This document shows positions 8,898-18,207 of a stretch of 64,000 nt of DNA, one piece after another (within the stretch, counting starts at the first letter, position 1; every line of letters begins with the position of its first letter). Source of the stretch: Hyphomicrobiales bacterium (GTDB lineage: Bacteria > Pseudomonadota > Alphaproteobacteria > Rhizobiales > Rhizobiaceae); NCBI GenBank assembly GCA_900469965.1, contig UBZP01000007.1, positions 1 to 64,000 of the forward strand. The letters are read 5' to 3'. The translations under genes and the position numbers were made by a program. The notes under the pieces are model-generated. The model saw only the letters and a list, made by a program, of their open reading frames with translations, searched no databases and had not been told where the DNA came from.

Positions 8898-11240
8898 CTA
8901 TGCGGCCTCCCAGACCTGGTTCAAGATCCTGGCAGCCAGCGCGGCCTTGTCTTGCGGCAAGAACCGCCCATAGTGCTGCTGCACCACATCCGGCGTATCC
9001 TGGATCGCGTAGCTCGCTTGCTCGTAGGAGCCTGTCTGCTTGAGAATGTGGGTTGCCAGGATGTCGCGAAGGTTATGAGGACCATGCGGTAGCAGACCCT
9101 TGATGGCGCCGCGGCCGGTATAGGGATTGTAGATGCCGTACCTCTGGATCACGGTCCGCCAGGCTTCATAGAATTTGGTGGAATCGTATGCTGCGTCCAG
9201 ACTCGTTGTCTTCACCGTCTTGACGAACAAGGTGCCGGGATCCTTTGCCGGACCGAGCAAAACGCCGCGATGGCGATTGATATAGGCTTCGAGGTATTTG
9301 TAGAGATCGAGCAAGTCCGGCAGGATGAGGCGAAACGGCTTCTGCCCGAAGAACGAGGAGCCGGAATTCTTGAAGGCGACCGACGGGATCAGCACCTCCC
9401 ATCCCTGCTCGCGGTCGCTCCAGCGCAGCTCGCCGCATTTCATGTCTTCGAGCCGTCGCTCTGAGGTCGGGAAATGATGGCGGGGGCAGACGCGGAGCTG
9501 GCGAAGGTTCTTTTGCCGAAGCCCGAGATGGAGACCCAGGCGAAGCAGAAGGAAGGAGCGAACGGCTTCCGCGGCCGCGCGGGGGTATCGGTCCTCATCC
9601 GGCATGCGGTTCAAGATCTCGTCGGTGATCTTGCGATATTCCGCCAGAGGGCTGTCCGCCTCGAGAACGCACATGATCGGCTCGAAGGGGTCACGATGCA
9701 CGCGCATGACCCGCTGGATTTCCTTCGAGCGGTTGGCAGCGTGCCGATGAAACGCATCGCAGGCGCCATGCCAGTCGCGAGCAGCAAACTCGATCTCCTC
9801 CAACGCGATCAGCCCTTCGATCGGCCGCACATTTTTCAAGAGTTCGGAGTGCTGCCGGATCCAGCCAACCTCCGAGCGGGTGAGAGCTTGCGCGACCATC
9901 AGCATGTCCTCTTCCCATTTGGTATAGAAGCCACGGCGCTGTTCTCGCCATTGCAGATACCAGTCCCAGACGCCCGGGAAGATCAGGAGGCCGAAGGTCA
10001 GTTGGCTGAGCGGTACGCCGCGGCCTTTGACGACGCCAGCGGGGGAGGCGGCCAGCGCTCCGAACATCAGGCCGAGATGCTCGATCTTCTGTGAGGCGGT
10101 TTCCTCGCCCCATACACCGTTCCGCTGGAAGCCGATCGCCGTCAGTGTCGAGGTCTTGAATCGGATCAGGTCGGCCATTTCCATAGCGAGCTGAGGCGGC
10201 GCATCGACGACGCCGGATAGGAGATCAGGGTCCTCGAAGGTTTCCGCAGCAGTGTTGTTGGCATTGGCCGCCAGTGAATTGGTGCGGGGTGACAGTGCCC
10301 CGCCGCCGTAGGTGACGCCGGGAAAGCGGATGGCATAGCGCTGCTTGATGGCTGCGGCCTGGTAGCGCCGGTAGTCGGTCGATCCGGAGATAATGACCCG
10401 GCGCACCCAGTCGAGGATTTCCTCCCGCTTGCTGAATGGCAAGCTGCTGAAATCGTCAGGGAGGTGCAATGATATCCGCCGCCGCTCAGCCGGGCTAATG
10501 TCGCCAAGGTCGTGACCGAGCAGGGAGCGGGTCTGATAAGGCAACTTCGCTTTGAAGTATCCTGCGGGCAGCCGGTATCGTCGTTCGATGCGGGCGAGGA
10601 TTTCGAAGCTCGCGACGGAGCGTGGTACACGCTCTCCTTGGATCCAGGACAACATGGTTTTACCGTCGAACGTTTCGCCGAGCCGAACCACGGCGCGGTA
10701 GAGCTGCCAGTAGCTCTCGCCAAAACGGCGCATCTGATAGACCAGCGCATCCTGAAACCCGGCAGGGTCTTCGCTCGCCTCGAACAATGGATCCGGGAAC
10801 GATTGGATGGGTTTTGGCTCTGAGGCGGCTTGAGCGCGAAGATCGTCATTACCATCAAGTCTTGGCGTGCGGGTCGTAGAGGCTGCGACCGTAAATTCTC
10901 GCCGGTCCGTTCCGCTAGATCGGGATGCCTGTTTCGTCGAGCGGACGTCTTCCGCGGCGGCTGGCGCACCCCGCCATCGGAGGATCGCATCCAGGGCAAT
11001 GCGGATTTGCTTTTTCAGATCGCCTGTCAGTTCGCCACCGAGGCGACAAGCGCGAGCGATTTCTGCCCAATCAATGCGACCGTTCAGGAGGGGTGGTGCC
11101 CTGCGATGAGAGATGAGTTTGACGAGGTACGCTTCTACGTTGCTTAACGTGCGTTTCGACGCGATTGGCGCAATGCGTAGCGCGCAGAATTTCGTGATCT
11201 TGCTCTGAAAATGACGTGATGAAAGGTCTGGTTTTGACAT
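8898..11240 (-). CDS. Large divergent tyrosine recombinase (site-specific integrase)
   Basis: The 780-aa protein has the catalytic layout of a tyrosine recombinase at its C-terminus: LGLHLGLRQKNLRQL with the first Arg, HGPHNLRDILATHILKQTG with HxxR, and the nucleophile Tyr in VVQQHYGRFLPQ. The 550 residues before this are unlike phage integrases and match large rhizobial plasmid recombinases of unknown substrate. ATG at 11240 is used because the 20 residues before it lack similarity. A C-terminal remnant of a sister copy lies at 16440-16560. It may mobilise or resolve this region. Confidence 0.82.
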   Translation of the reverse strand: MSKPDLSSRHFQSKITKFCALRIAPIASKRTLSNVEAYLVKLISHRRAPPLLNGRIDWAEIARACRLGGELTGDLKKQIRIALDAILRWRGAPAAAEDVRSTKQASRSSGTDRREFTVAASTTRTPRLDGNDDLRAQAASEPKPIQSFPDPLFEASEDPAGFQDALVYQMRRFGESYWQLYRAVVRLGETFDGKTMLSWIQGERVPRSVASFEILARIERRYRLPAGYFKAKLPYQTRSLLGHDLGDISPAERRRISLHLPDDFSSLPFSKREEILDWVRRVIISGSTDYRRYQAAAIKQRYAIRFPGVTYGGGALSPRTNSLAANANNTAAETFEDPDLLSGVVDAPPQLAMEMADLIRFKTSTLTAIGFQRNGVWGEETASQKIEHLGLMFGALAASPAGVVKGRGVPLSQLTFGLLIFPGVWDWYLQWREQRRGFYTKWEEDMLMVAQALTRSEVGWIRQHSELLKNVRPIEGLIALEEIEFAARDWHGACDAFHRHAANRSKEIQRVMRVHRDPFEPIMCVLEADSPLAEYRKITDEILNRMPDEDRYPRAAAEAVRSFLLLRLGLHLGLRQKNLRQLRVCPRHHFPTSERRLEDMKCGELRWSDREQGWEVLIPSVAFKNSGSSFFGQKPFRLILPDLLDLYKYLEAYINRHRGVLLGPAKDPGTLFVKTVKTTSLDAAYDSTKFYEAWRTVIQRYGIYNPYTGRGAIKGLLPHGPHNLRDILATHILKQTGSYEQASYAIQDTPDVVQQHYGRFLPQDKAALAARILNQVWEAA

Positions 11241-11530
11241 GCTTGCATTCCCGTTCACTCGGCACCAATGCCGAGGGCGAGCGGGGATAGGCCCTGTCAT
11301 TTAACAAAGAGTGTACCGTGGATATCGGTGATCAGGCGGGTGCTGCTGCTGGGAAATATGCCTGCGGATCCATTTGATCAGGTTGCGCAACATTTTGTGT
11401 GAACAATAAGTTCCGCGCTGCGTGGCTTATCCGTTGCGACACGGTCGAATCTGAGTAATTTTGTGCGTATATCCGACAGATCTATAAAGTATAGTTTCGG
11501 AGGTATCCTCTCGGCATGCTCAATGTAACT

Positions 11531-11553
11531 ATCGATAATCGGGAGTTATCGAT
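11531..11553. promoter_or_regulatory. Inverted repeat ATCGATAA-N7-TTATCGAT
   Basis: An 8-bp perfect inverted repeat with a 7-base spacer lies about 90 bases upstream of the DUF1612 gene. It fits an operator, or a weak hairpin in a leader. No binding protein can be assigned. Confidence 0.4.
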
Positions 11554-11615
11554 GGTTAGAACCCCAACCGGCAATCACACCATGTGAGGAATAGTAATAT
11601 TCATATAGAGTTTCT

Positions 11616-11634
11616 ATAGTAAATCATTTACTAT
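11616..11634. promoter_or_regulatory. Palindrome ATAGTAAAT-C-ATTTACTAT at the DUF1612 start
   Basis: A perfect 9-bp inverted repeat around one base ends 7 bases before the preferred start codon at 11642 and overlaps an alternative ATG at 11633. Its place over the ribosome binding region suggests repression of the gene, at DNA or RNA level. Confidence 0.45.
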
Positions 11635-11641
11635 GATTTCA

Positions 11642-12226
11642 ATGGCTTACGATCTCGCAAAAATCAACATGACAGCCCTGATGCGGCCCGCTTTCGACGC
11701 CGGCATCGCACTCACCCGTCTCGACGGGCGCATCGCCCGCTCGCCGGTCGGAAGCGGGTGGATCGAACGACAAAATTTCGCCGACGCCTGCGCGTCGCTG
11801 TGGATCGACGGCGAACTCGTGCATCTCGAAGACCTCGTCCTCCACGACGCCACCCGCGACATCCGCACCCCGACCCACGAACTCACCATCGCCCGCGATG
11901 TGTTGCGGACTCGGCGCCGCATTGCCGGCCAGTCGGCAGACTGGGCGTTGTCCGCAGAGGGTATCCGGACGCTCCGCCAGATGCCGGACATCACCTCGTC
12001 CGGCGCTGGCGCGATGGAGTCGGTCGGCAACATCCAGCGAGCGGCTGTCATCGAGCCAGAAGGGGAGGGGCAGGATGAGGGCAACGCGGAGAATTTACCC
12101 GGCGTCGACTATGCCGCCATCGACGCGACGCTTGCCCGATCGTCGGCCGCGATCGAGAACGCGACACGGCCTGGCGGGGCCGGAGGCCGCGCCGCAGCCG
12201 AGAAGGACCCGATGATTTACGATCTC
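11642..12226 (+). pseudogene. RHE_PE00001/DUF1612-family gene, 3' part lost to an IS insertion
   Basis: The first 195 codons match the plasmid family known as RHE_PE00001 (DUF1612 with HTH): RLDGRIARSPVGSGWIERQNFADACASLWIDGELVHLEDLVLHDATRDIRTPTHELTIARDVLRTRRRIAG is its signature region, cut here to the start and end blocks for recognition. Similarity ends exactly at the left inverted repeat of the IS at 12227, and no continuation is seen on the far side. The frame reads on into the IS to 12430. The helix-turn-helix half is therefore missing and the protein is probably inactive. Confidence 0.85.
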
Positions 12227-13328
12227 GGGGAGCATGAGGATTTGTGGGGCGGGATGGAACGGAGTATGTCGTCGTCCTTGAATTTTGGTGGAGCCAGCGG
12301 GCGTGAAGAGGGCAAGACGAACAACGAGAACTCGCGGTGGCCGACGTGCTGCCGATTGATTGCGGCGCCAACGCCACCACAGTCCGGCAGCATGCGCTGC
12401 GCACCGCGTGCCGGATCGAGCGGGAACTGACGGAAGAGCGGGTGTCCTTCATGCAGGATGCCTGCCCGCACGACTGGATGAACCTGCCCATTCCGGATGG
12501 CCGCATCGTCATCGGCCTGGATGGCGGATACATCCGCGACCGCAACGACCGGAAGAAGAATTTCGAGCTGATTGTCGGCCGTTCGCTGCCCGAAGACGGT
12601 GATCCCCGTTACATCGGTTTCGTCCATGGCTATGACCGCAGGCCGCAGCGGCGCATCCTCGATCATCTCAAGAAGCAGGGAGTGCAGGCCAATCAGGATA
12701 TCACCTTCATCACCGACGGTGGCGAAGAGGTGCGCTCCCTCGCCGAGATGATCGCGCCGGCGAGCGAACATGTCCTCGACTGGTTCCATATCACCATGCG
12801 CATCACCGTGCTTCGCCAGTTCGCGCGGGGGCTCGAAAGCTACGACGAGCAGGCTGGGCAGGATATGCTTCACGGCCTACGCAGGATCAAATGGCATCTC
12901 TGGCATGGCAACGGCTATCGTGCCCGTGATGAAATTGCCGACCTGCAATTCGATGCGGAAGGAACCGAGACGGACTATCCAAACATGCGCAAGTTCCTGA
13001 GCGCCATCGGCGAGTTCCAATCCTACATCGCCTCCAACAGCGCGAGCCTGATCAATTACGGCGAGCGCTATCGCTCTGGAGAGCGCATCTCCTCGGCCTT
13101 CGTTGAGGCGACCGTCAACGCCGTCATCTCCAAGCGCTTTGCCAAGAATCAACAGATGCAATGGAGCAGGACCGGTGCGCATCTTCTGCTGCAAACTCGA
13201 ACGCAGACCCTCGACGGCACCCTGCGCTCGACCTTCCGGCAGTGGTATCCAGGCCTGGCCAACGACAATCAAGAGATCGACGAAACAGCCCGCGCCGCAT
13301 GATCGCCCCACAAATCCTCATGCTCCCC
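12227..13328 (+). mobile_element. IS element with 25-bp perfect inverted repeats, ISKra4-like
   Basis: A perfect 25-bp inverted repeat bounds this element: left copy 12227-12251 beginning GGGGAGCATGAGG, right copy its exact complement at 13304-13328. The 1,102-bp body contains a transposase lacking its N-terminal third, so the element has lost internal sequence. No target-site duplication is apparent in the flanks (GATCTC on the left, TATTTAAG on the right). It interrupts a DUF1612 gene and lies directly against the Fic promoter region, so one flank was probably deleted after insertion. Confidence 0.8.
12304..13302 (+). pseudogene. Truncated ISKra4-like transposase
   Basis: The frame is open from just after a stop at 12304 to 13302, with GTG at 12337 as a nominal start. 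It carries the middle and C-terminal parts of an ISKra4-type DDE transposase: RIVIGLDGGYIRDR (first acidic block), FITDGGEEVRSLAE (second), DWFHITMRI, HLWHGN, and a closing VNAVISKRFAKNQQMQW block. The N-terminal domain is missing. The family assignment is from motif memory; a related unnamed family is possible. Confidence 0.7.
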
Positions 13329-13390
13329 TATTTAAGGCTGCTTACCTTAGTCTGCTACTTATTTAAGTGATATGGCCCTTGCTTAAATAG
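13328..13390. promoter_or_regulatory. Three operator-like repeats upstream of fic
   Basis: The motif CTATTTAAG occurs at 13328-13336, as CTTATTTAAG at 13358-13367, and inverted as CTTAAATAG at 13382-13390. All lie within 80 bases before the Fic start. Such arrays suit autoregulation; the Fic protein itself ends in a predicted winged helix that could bind them. Confidence 0.55.
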
Positions 13391-13407
13391 CGATCAAAAA
13401 TCATACT

Positions 13408-14595
13408 ATGGCCATGTCTGATTCTGAACGCTCTCGGCGGCTAGGACGCTTTGTAGAAACATCCGCAGCCGGCGAAAAGGTGCGAGCGTTTGTACCGCCG
13501 CCATTGCCGCCATGGCCCGCCATTGACGTGCTTTCGCTGTTGGAGCGCCTCAGCTTGGCGGAGCGAGCACTCGGACGCCTAGATGGCATCACAGTGTTGC
13601 TCCCGCGTCAGGAGCTGTTTCTTTATATGTATGTCAGGAAAGAAGCTGTTCTATCCTCGCAGATCGAGGGGACGCAATCGACACTCTCTGACTTGCTGCG
13701 TTTTGAGACAGAAGCGCAGGCAGGACAGCCGATCGACGACATACGTGAAGTTTCCAACTACGTCGATGCCATGATGTACGGTCTGGAACGGCTCGAAGCC
13801 TTTCCTATGTCGCTACGCCTAATCCGCGAAATGCATGCGCGATTGCTGCAAAGCGGGCGCGGCGGCACCAAGAATCCTGGAGAATTCCGCCGTTCGCAAA
13901 ACTGGATTGGGGGAACACGGCCTGGCAATGCACTCTTCGTGCCACCGCCGGTGACGGAGATGGACGGTTGCTTAAATGCGCTTGAGCATTTTATGCACGA
14001 AGATCGGTCGCGACTGCCCGCCCTCATCAAGGCCGGTCTTTTGCATGTCCAATTCGAAACGATTCATCCGTTCCTTGATGGTAACGGGCGTATCGGCCGC
14101 CTCCTGGTCACGCTTTATCTCTGCATGAACGGAGTTCTGCGCAAGCCGCTGCTCTATCTCAGTCTTTATTTGAAGACACATAGGGCAGAGTACTATCGGC
14201 TGCTTCAGGAAGTCCGCGAACAAGGCAACTGGGAGGGTTGGCTCGACTTTTTTCTCACTGGTGTTGCCGACACCGCCAATCAGGCGTTCGACGCTGCCAC
14301 GCGGATTGTGGATGTGTTCAAGGAAGACCGTGACCAGATCACAACCGAAAGCGATCGCGCGGGTTCAGCGCTCCGCATTCACGATCTCTTTCAGCAAAAT
14401 CCGTTCTTTACAGCAAATCAGCTCGTGCAGAAGACAGCCCTATCTGCGCCCACAGTTAACGCGGCGCTCGCAGACTTGGAGCGCTTCGGCATCATCAAGG
14501 AAATAACGGGTCGCAAGCGCGGCAGAGTTTTCAGCTATAGCCGATATCTTGCAATTCTGAGTGAGGGCACCGATCCCTTGCCCCCCGCCGCGTGA
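13408..14595 (+). CDS. fic: Fic/DOC family AMP transferase with C-terminal winged helix
   Basis: The 395-aa protein has the Fic motif HPFLDGNGRIGR (about residues 217-228), used to transfer AMP or a related group onto target proteins. The inhibitory helix motif SSQIEGT lies before it (about residue 84), which makes it a class II, self-inhibited Fic protein. The N-terminal DUF4172-like region and the C-terminal HTH (NQLVQKTALSAPTVNAALADLERFG) are as in the common bacterial class. Repeated CTATTTAAG motifs upstream suggest it represses its own promoter. ATG at 13414 is an equal start candidate. Confidence 0.92.
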   Translation: MAMSDSERSRRLGRFVETSAAGEKVRAFVPPPLPPWPAIDVLSLLERLSLAERALGRLDGITVLLPRQELFLYMYVRKEAVLSSQIEGTQSTLSDLLRFETEAQAGQPIDDIREVSNYVDAMMYGLERLEAFPMSLRLIREMHARLLQSGRGGTKNPGEFRRSQNWIGGTRPGNALFVPPPVTEMDGCLNALEHFMHEDRSRLPALIKAGLLHVQFETIHPFLDGNGRIGRLLVTLYLCMNGVLRKPLLYLSLYLKTHRAEYYRLLQEVREQGNWEGWLDFFLTGVADTANQAFDAATRIVDVFKEDRDQITTESDRAGSALRIHDLFQQNPFFTANQLVQKTALSAPTVNAALADLERFGIIKEITGRKRGRVFSYSRYLAILSEGTDPLPPAA

Positions 14596-14759
14596 ACGGA
14601 CAGAATATTTACAGGTCGCTGGTTCGTATCCTTTCAACTGCAAAAGCCTGAGGTCAAATGAAGGCGGCTCAGGTTATTCTCCCATCAAGGCCCTTCCTGC
14701 CGCGACGCGCTGGGCATTTGGTTGAGAGGCGGCGATACGTTGAGCGAGGTCGCTCTCTG

Positions 14760-15190
14760 TCAACGCGCAACATACTTGCCCGCGAGCAGTGCGGCCAATT
14801 CCGTGCGGCAGTCGACAAGCGGGCCAACATCCTGGTAAGTCTTCGCATCGCCATGGCCCCGGAATAGACGGCGATCACAAGCGTTGCCAGCCCTTTCGGA
14901 TTGATCCCGCTGGCACGTTTTTGTTCAATATCGGCAGTGAACTTGGCTGATAGTGCTTCGTGCCACATTGCGAACACTGCATCGAGGCCCTCGCGCATGT
15001 CCGGGTCATGGTGGGAGACTTCCATTGCCATGTTGTCGAGCGGGCAGCCGGAGACCACGCCATTTCGCGTCAGTTCCTCGAGAACCTCGCCGGTTGAGGA
15101 AGCCACCGTCCAGCGCGCGCAAGTTCGGCACGAGGCGATCGCGATGCGGACGTGCTCGCCGGCGATGGCGCCGAGCGAAGGGCAGGGCAT
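14760..15190 (-). pseudogene. TetR-family regulator, broken
   Basis: Minus-strand sequence encodes the ligand-binding C-terminal half of a TetR regulator: GCPLDNMAMEVSHHDPDMREGLDAVF, then LATLVIAVYSGAMAM. A single-base frameshift near 14855 shifts the end into another frame (AKTYQDVGPLVDCRTELAALL), which ends at 14760. The N-terminal DNA-binding helix-turn-helix is absent. It is therefore a decayed gene with no regulator function expected. Confidence 0.75.
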
Positions 15191-15224
15191 CGGGCGTGAC
15201 GTGACATAAGCTGGTGCCGAAGAC

Positions 15225-15520
15225 GATCCTGCATATTGCCCTTCGGGAATTGAGATACGTATCGCGTTGCCCCGTCCGGATGAGGCTCAGTAGCCATCGA
15301 GGTCGTGTCGCAGTCGACGCGCTTCAAGACGCGCGACGGAATCGGTCTGGGGTCGATATCGTCATCGCGGCCGAAAACGACGGTGGCGATCGTATAGCCC
15401 TTGAGCTCGCGATCCCTGCCTGCAAGCATCTCTTCACGAGATATCTCAGCAGCTTTTGGCGACGGGGTGTGCACTTGAAATCAGAACTATCGAGGATTCT
15501 TTGAAGCTCATCCTGAACCC
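15225..15520 (-). pseudogene. N-terminal remnant of an adenylate-cyclase-like/TPR regulator
   Basis: Two minus-strand frames together spell QDELQRILDSSDFKC-RRQKLLRYLVK and GYTIATVVFGRDDDIDPRPIPSRVLKRVD, with FPKGN later. This is the fixed N-terminal block of rhizobial adenylate-cyclase-domain or TPR regulators (usually KAY-IA-EVFGR-FD---DPVVRIEA). Frameshifts and loss of the rest make it a remnant. Confidence 0.6.
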
Positions 15521-15666
15521 TTACGCGTCCGTTCCCGCCATGCCGCCAATCTGCAGCGTCGAGCCGTGCGCGGGAAGATGAGGCGCGGTGCCACAGAGCG
15601 TCGGGCTGCAATTGCATATTTCGCATGCAATACGTATATTAGGTATGTTCAGAACCGAGGCCAACG

Positions 15667-15918
15667 ATGAAGCAGTTCACCTTTTCCGACATGAACCGGG
15701 CATCTGGGGAAATCCTCGAAGCCGCCCTTATCGAGCCGGTCGCGCTCACCAAACGCGGCAAGCAAAAGCTTGTGATCCTCACCGCCGAGGCCTATGAGCG
15801 CCTGAAGGGCGCAACGCATACCAAAGCATATCGACTAGAGGATGCGCCCGACGAAATCCACGATGAATTGATGGCGGGTATCGATGCGATCCTCGATGAT
15901 GCAGGGCGCGATGTTTGA
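15667..15918 (+). CDS. Phd/YefM-type antitoxin
   Basis: The 83-aa protein starts MKQFTFSDMNRASGEILEAALIEPVALTKRGKQKLVILTAEAYERL, the Phd/YefM fold that binds operator DNA as a dimer. Its acidic tail (EDAPDEIHDELMAGIDAILDDAG) suits toxin neutralisation. The 3' end overlaps the downstream PemK-like gene by 8 bases. An AT-rich region with TGCATATTTCGCATGCA just upstream (about 15612-15629) may be the autoregulated promoter. Confidence 0.88.
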   Translation: MKQFTFSDMNRASGEILEAALIEPVALTKRGKQKLVILTAEAYERLKGATHTKAYRLEDAPDEIHDELMAGIDAILDDAGRDV

Positions 15919-16306
15919 GCGCGGTCAGGTCGTCCGTTTCCATTATCTGTGGGCCAGGCAAGCAAAAGCGGGCGAAGAATCCGGCGGCAAAGCTCGGCCA
16001 GTTTGCATTGTCGTCCGCGCACCCGGCAATCCCGGCGCGGTCTATCTCTTTCCCATCACGTTGCAGGAGCCACAAAGCGAGCGCATTTCACTCGCGCTCT
16101 CCGAAATGGAATGCCGCCGCATCGGCCTGTCCTTTCCGTGCTGGATCATCCTCGATGAATACAATCGCGTGGAACTCGACAAGGCATTCGACTTCGTGTC
16201 GACCAAGGCCATCGGCAGCGTGAGCCCCGCCTTTCTCGCAAGGATCGCGGCCATCATCAAACAGGCGTCCACAAACCGGCAGCTTAACGGCGTCAACCGT
16301 TCATAA
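15911..16306 (+). CDS. PemK/MazF-like toxin, putative
   Basis: This 131-aa protein begins MFERGQVVRFHYLWARQAKAG and runs through GKARPVCIVVRAPGNPGAVYLFPIT. The order, a start strand with RGQVV, then a K-x-RP-x-x-V block, then a P-x-T strand, is that of the PemK/MazF ribonuclease barrel. Unlike classic MazF it has a longer C-terminal part (PCWIILDEYNRVELDKAFDF). It follows and overlaps an antitoxin gene. The function is inferred from context and a weak fold signature. Confidence 0.7.
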   Translation: MFERGQVVRFHYLWARQAKAGEESGGKARPVCIVVRAPGNPGAVYLFPITLQEPQSERISLALSEMECRRIGLSFPCWIILDEYNRVELDKAFDFVSTKAIGSVSPAFLARIAAIIKQASTNRQLNGVNRS

Positions 16307-16439
16307 GGGAATGACATCGCAATGACCGGTCACGAACGTGCGGCTTTCGAGCGGCTGCTGAAAATCGCACGAAGCGCTACCGGGCAGTCCCGGCGGGTGG
16401 CGCCGTTCATTCTTGCCTGGTGGAATGCCGAGAGGCTTC

Positions 16440-16560
16440 GGTCTGGCTGGCCCACGCGGTCGCAGACCTGATTCAAGATCCTGGCTGCCAGTGGTGCCTT
16501 GCGGCAAAAACCGACCATAGTGCTGCTGTACCACATCCGGCGTACGAGCTGAGCAGAAAG
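16440..16560 (-). pseudogene. C-terminal fragment of a large tyrosine recombinase
   Basis: About 110 bases are closely similar to the last 110 bases of the recombinase gene at 8898-11240, including the codons for TPDVVQQHYGRFLPQ with the catalytic Tyr and the final ARILNQV. The rest of the gene is missing, and the segment is followed at once by unrelated sequence. A second copy of the 780-aa recombinase evidently existed here. Confidence 0.8.
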
Positions 16561-16780
16561 CGAAACTTCGCATGCCTCGGGAACGATAGGGCCGCCGCGT
16601 AGTTGGATTTGCCAAGGCCTCGGGGCACGAATCGGCAGTCCATGGATAAAAAGGAGACAATCCAAAACGGAAGACAAAGCGACGGAAGGCGATCCGATCA
16701 AGAACCGCGCGCGCCACACGAGGCACATTCCGCCGCCGGTGACGCCAATCGCGATTGATGCAACTGGAGGAGGGCTTTAC

Positions 16781-17383
16781 ATGGCGACCGCGGCAGACGT
16801 CCTCATAGACACGCTGGTCGACTGGAATGTCGACACCATATTTGGCCTGCCTGGCGATGGCATCAATGGTATCATGGAAGCGCTTCGCAAACGTCAGGCG
16901 GCGATACGTTTCATTCAGGTCCGCCATGAGCATGGCGCGGCTCTCGATACCGCATCTGGCTGGGCCTCTGCCACGTGGGCGCAAGTCAAGCACGCCGCCG
17001 GCGAGATCGGTGCGAAGGCTTCGGGCGCCGTTCCTTCGGGTGCGACGCTCAAGGGCCGTACGGCGGATCTGAACGAAGCCATGCTCGGGCAGGTGCGCGA
17101 TCATCCTCTCGTCGGCGGTGCACTCGCCTTTGCGATGGGCGCTGCAATCGGCGCCTCGCTGCCTTCAACAGAGCAGGAGGATTCCCTCATGGGGGCGGCG
17201 TCCGACGCGACCAAGGAAGCCGCCTCACGCAAGGCGAGAGAGGTCGCTCGGCAGGGGGAGGACATGGCAGCGGAAACACTCGAAAAGACTGTTGCAGTTG
17301 CTTCCGATATTTATGATGCCGCCCGTGACCGCGTCGGCGAAGAAATGGCGAGGGCGCGCGAGCGAACAGAGGACGCCCGCTAA
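16781..17383 (+). CDS. Chimeric gene: start of a TPP enzyme fused to a DUF3618 protein
   Basis: The first 54 residues (MATAADVLIDTLVDWNVDTIFGLPGDGINGIMEALRK..., ending VRHEHGAA) are the N-terminus of a thiamine-pyrophosphate enzyme of the pyruvate oxidase/acetolactate synthase family, including the catalytic-Glu region HEHGAA. The frame then switches to the C-terminal part of a DUF3618 protein: GQVRDHPLVGGALAFAMGAAIGASLPSTEQED and a helical tail. The join is in frame near 16950 and the start has a strong GGAGGAGGG site, so a 200-aa hybrid could be made. It is most likely the scar of a deletion. Confidence 0.75.
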   Translation: MATAADVLIDTLVDWNVDTIFGLPGDGINGIMEALRKRQAAIRFIQVRHEHGAALDTASGWASATWAQVKHAAGEIGAKASGAVPSGATLKGRTADLNEAMLGQVRDHPLVGGALAFAMGAAIGASLPSTEQEDSLMGAASDATKEAASRKAREVARQGEDMAAETLEKTVAVASDIYDAARDRVGEEMARARERTEDAR

Positions 17384-18207
17384 TCGGTCAACTTTCGAGG
17401 CTGGCTCTAGCAGGGGGACGCGTTCCAGCGCTCCCGCTACGTTATCTTTGAGACCATCGCCACCAGTAGCGACAATGCCCTCATCAGCCTACCATGGTAA
17501 GCTGATCAGCTTGGCCTTAGCCGGGCAAATGTGGCGGCAATGCCGCCAGCTTCACCCGATAGCGTAATCGCTCAGGGCCTCGCCTTTCAGCGTGGCGGGT
17601 CTTCTAATGTCTACACACTGGAATCCGCAAATCCGACCAGCTTCTCTCGTTGCCCCTTACACAGTGCGGCCCAGTCCCCCATCGCGTTGGGGCACTCCTT
17701 CATCTTTTCACACCGATCTCCGAGGGGGTCCAATGGTGAAGTGCCCCCGCGCAGGGTGACGCCAGCGTTCAGCACCAGCGTGACGCGCCACTGAAGTTCA
17801 GAAGCGGGTGTTCCGCCTGGCTCCTTTTCGCCGCATCGTTTCTGGTCGGTTCGACTTCGACCGTTCAGCAGATCGTTCCCTTGTCGCATCGCTTGCCGCT
17901 CCTGAAATGCGCGGCGCCACGATGGGCACCGTCGTGGCGGCGTTCTTTCGGTCATCCATTTTAGCCGCCCGCTGTCCAGCTTCGTGAGGCAGCATGCCGG
18001 ATGGCGCGAGATCGGCGGGACGAGGGCGCTTATGGCCGCGGCAATGACGTTTCTGAGGCTGCCTCATCATCCCAGGGGACGGTACTCGCGCCGCCGGCGA
18101 TCGGCCCCAAGTCACCGGGTCACCCAATCGGCAGTCGTCGGAGTGAACCGTGGAGGAGCAAGGGTGCCAGCGAACTTGCAGACGGACACCGCGAGTTGGA
18201 CCGAACG
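17384..18207. other. Stretch without a supported gene
   Basis: Frames here are short and overlap on both strands. A minus-strand frame at 17611-17955 has no recognisable family. Nothing is called. Confidence 0.35.
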
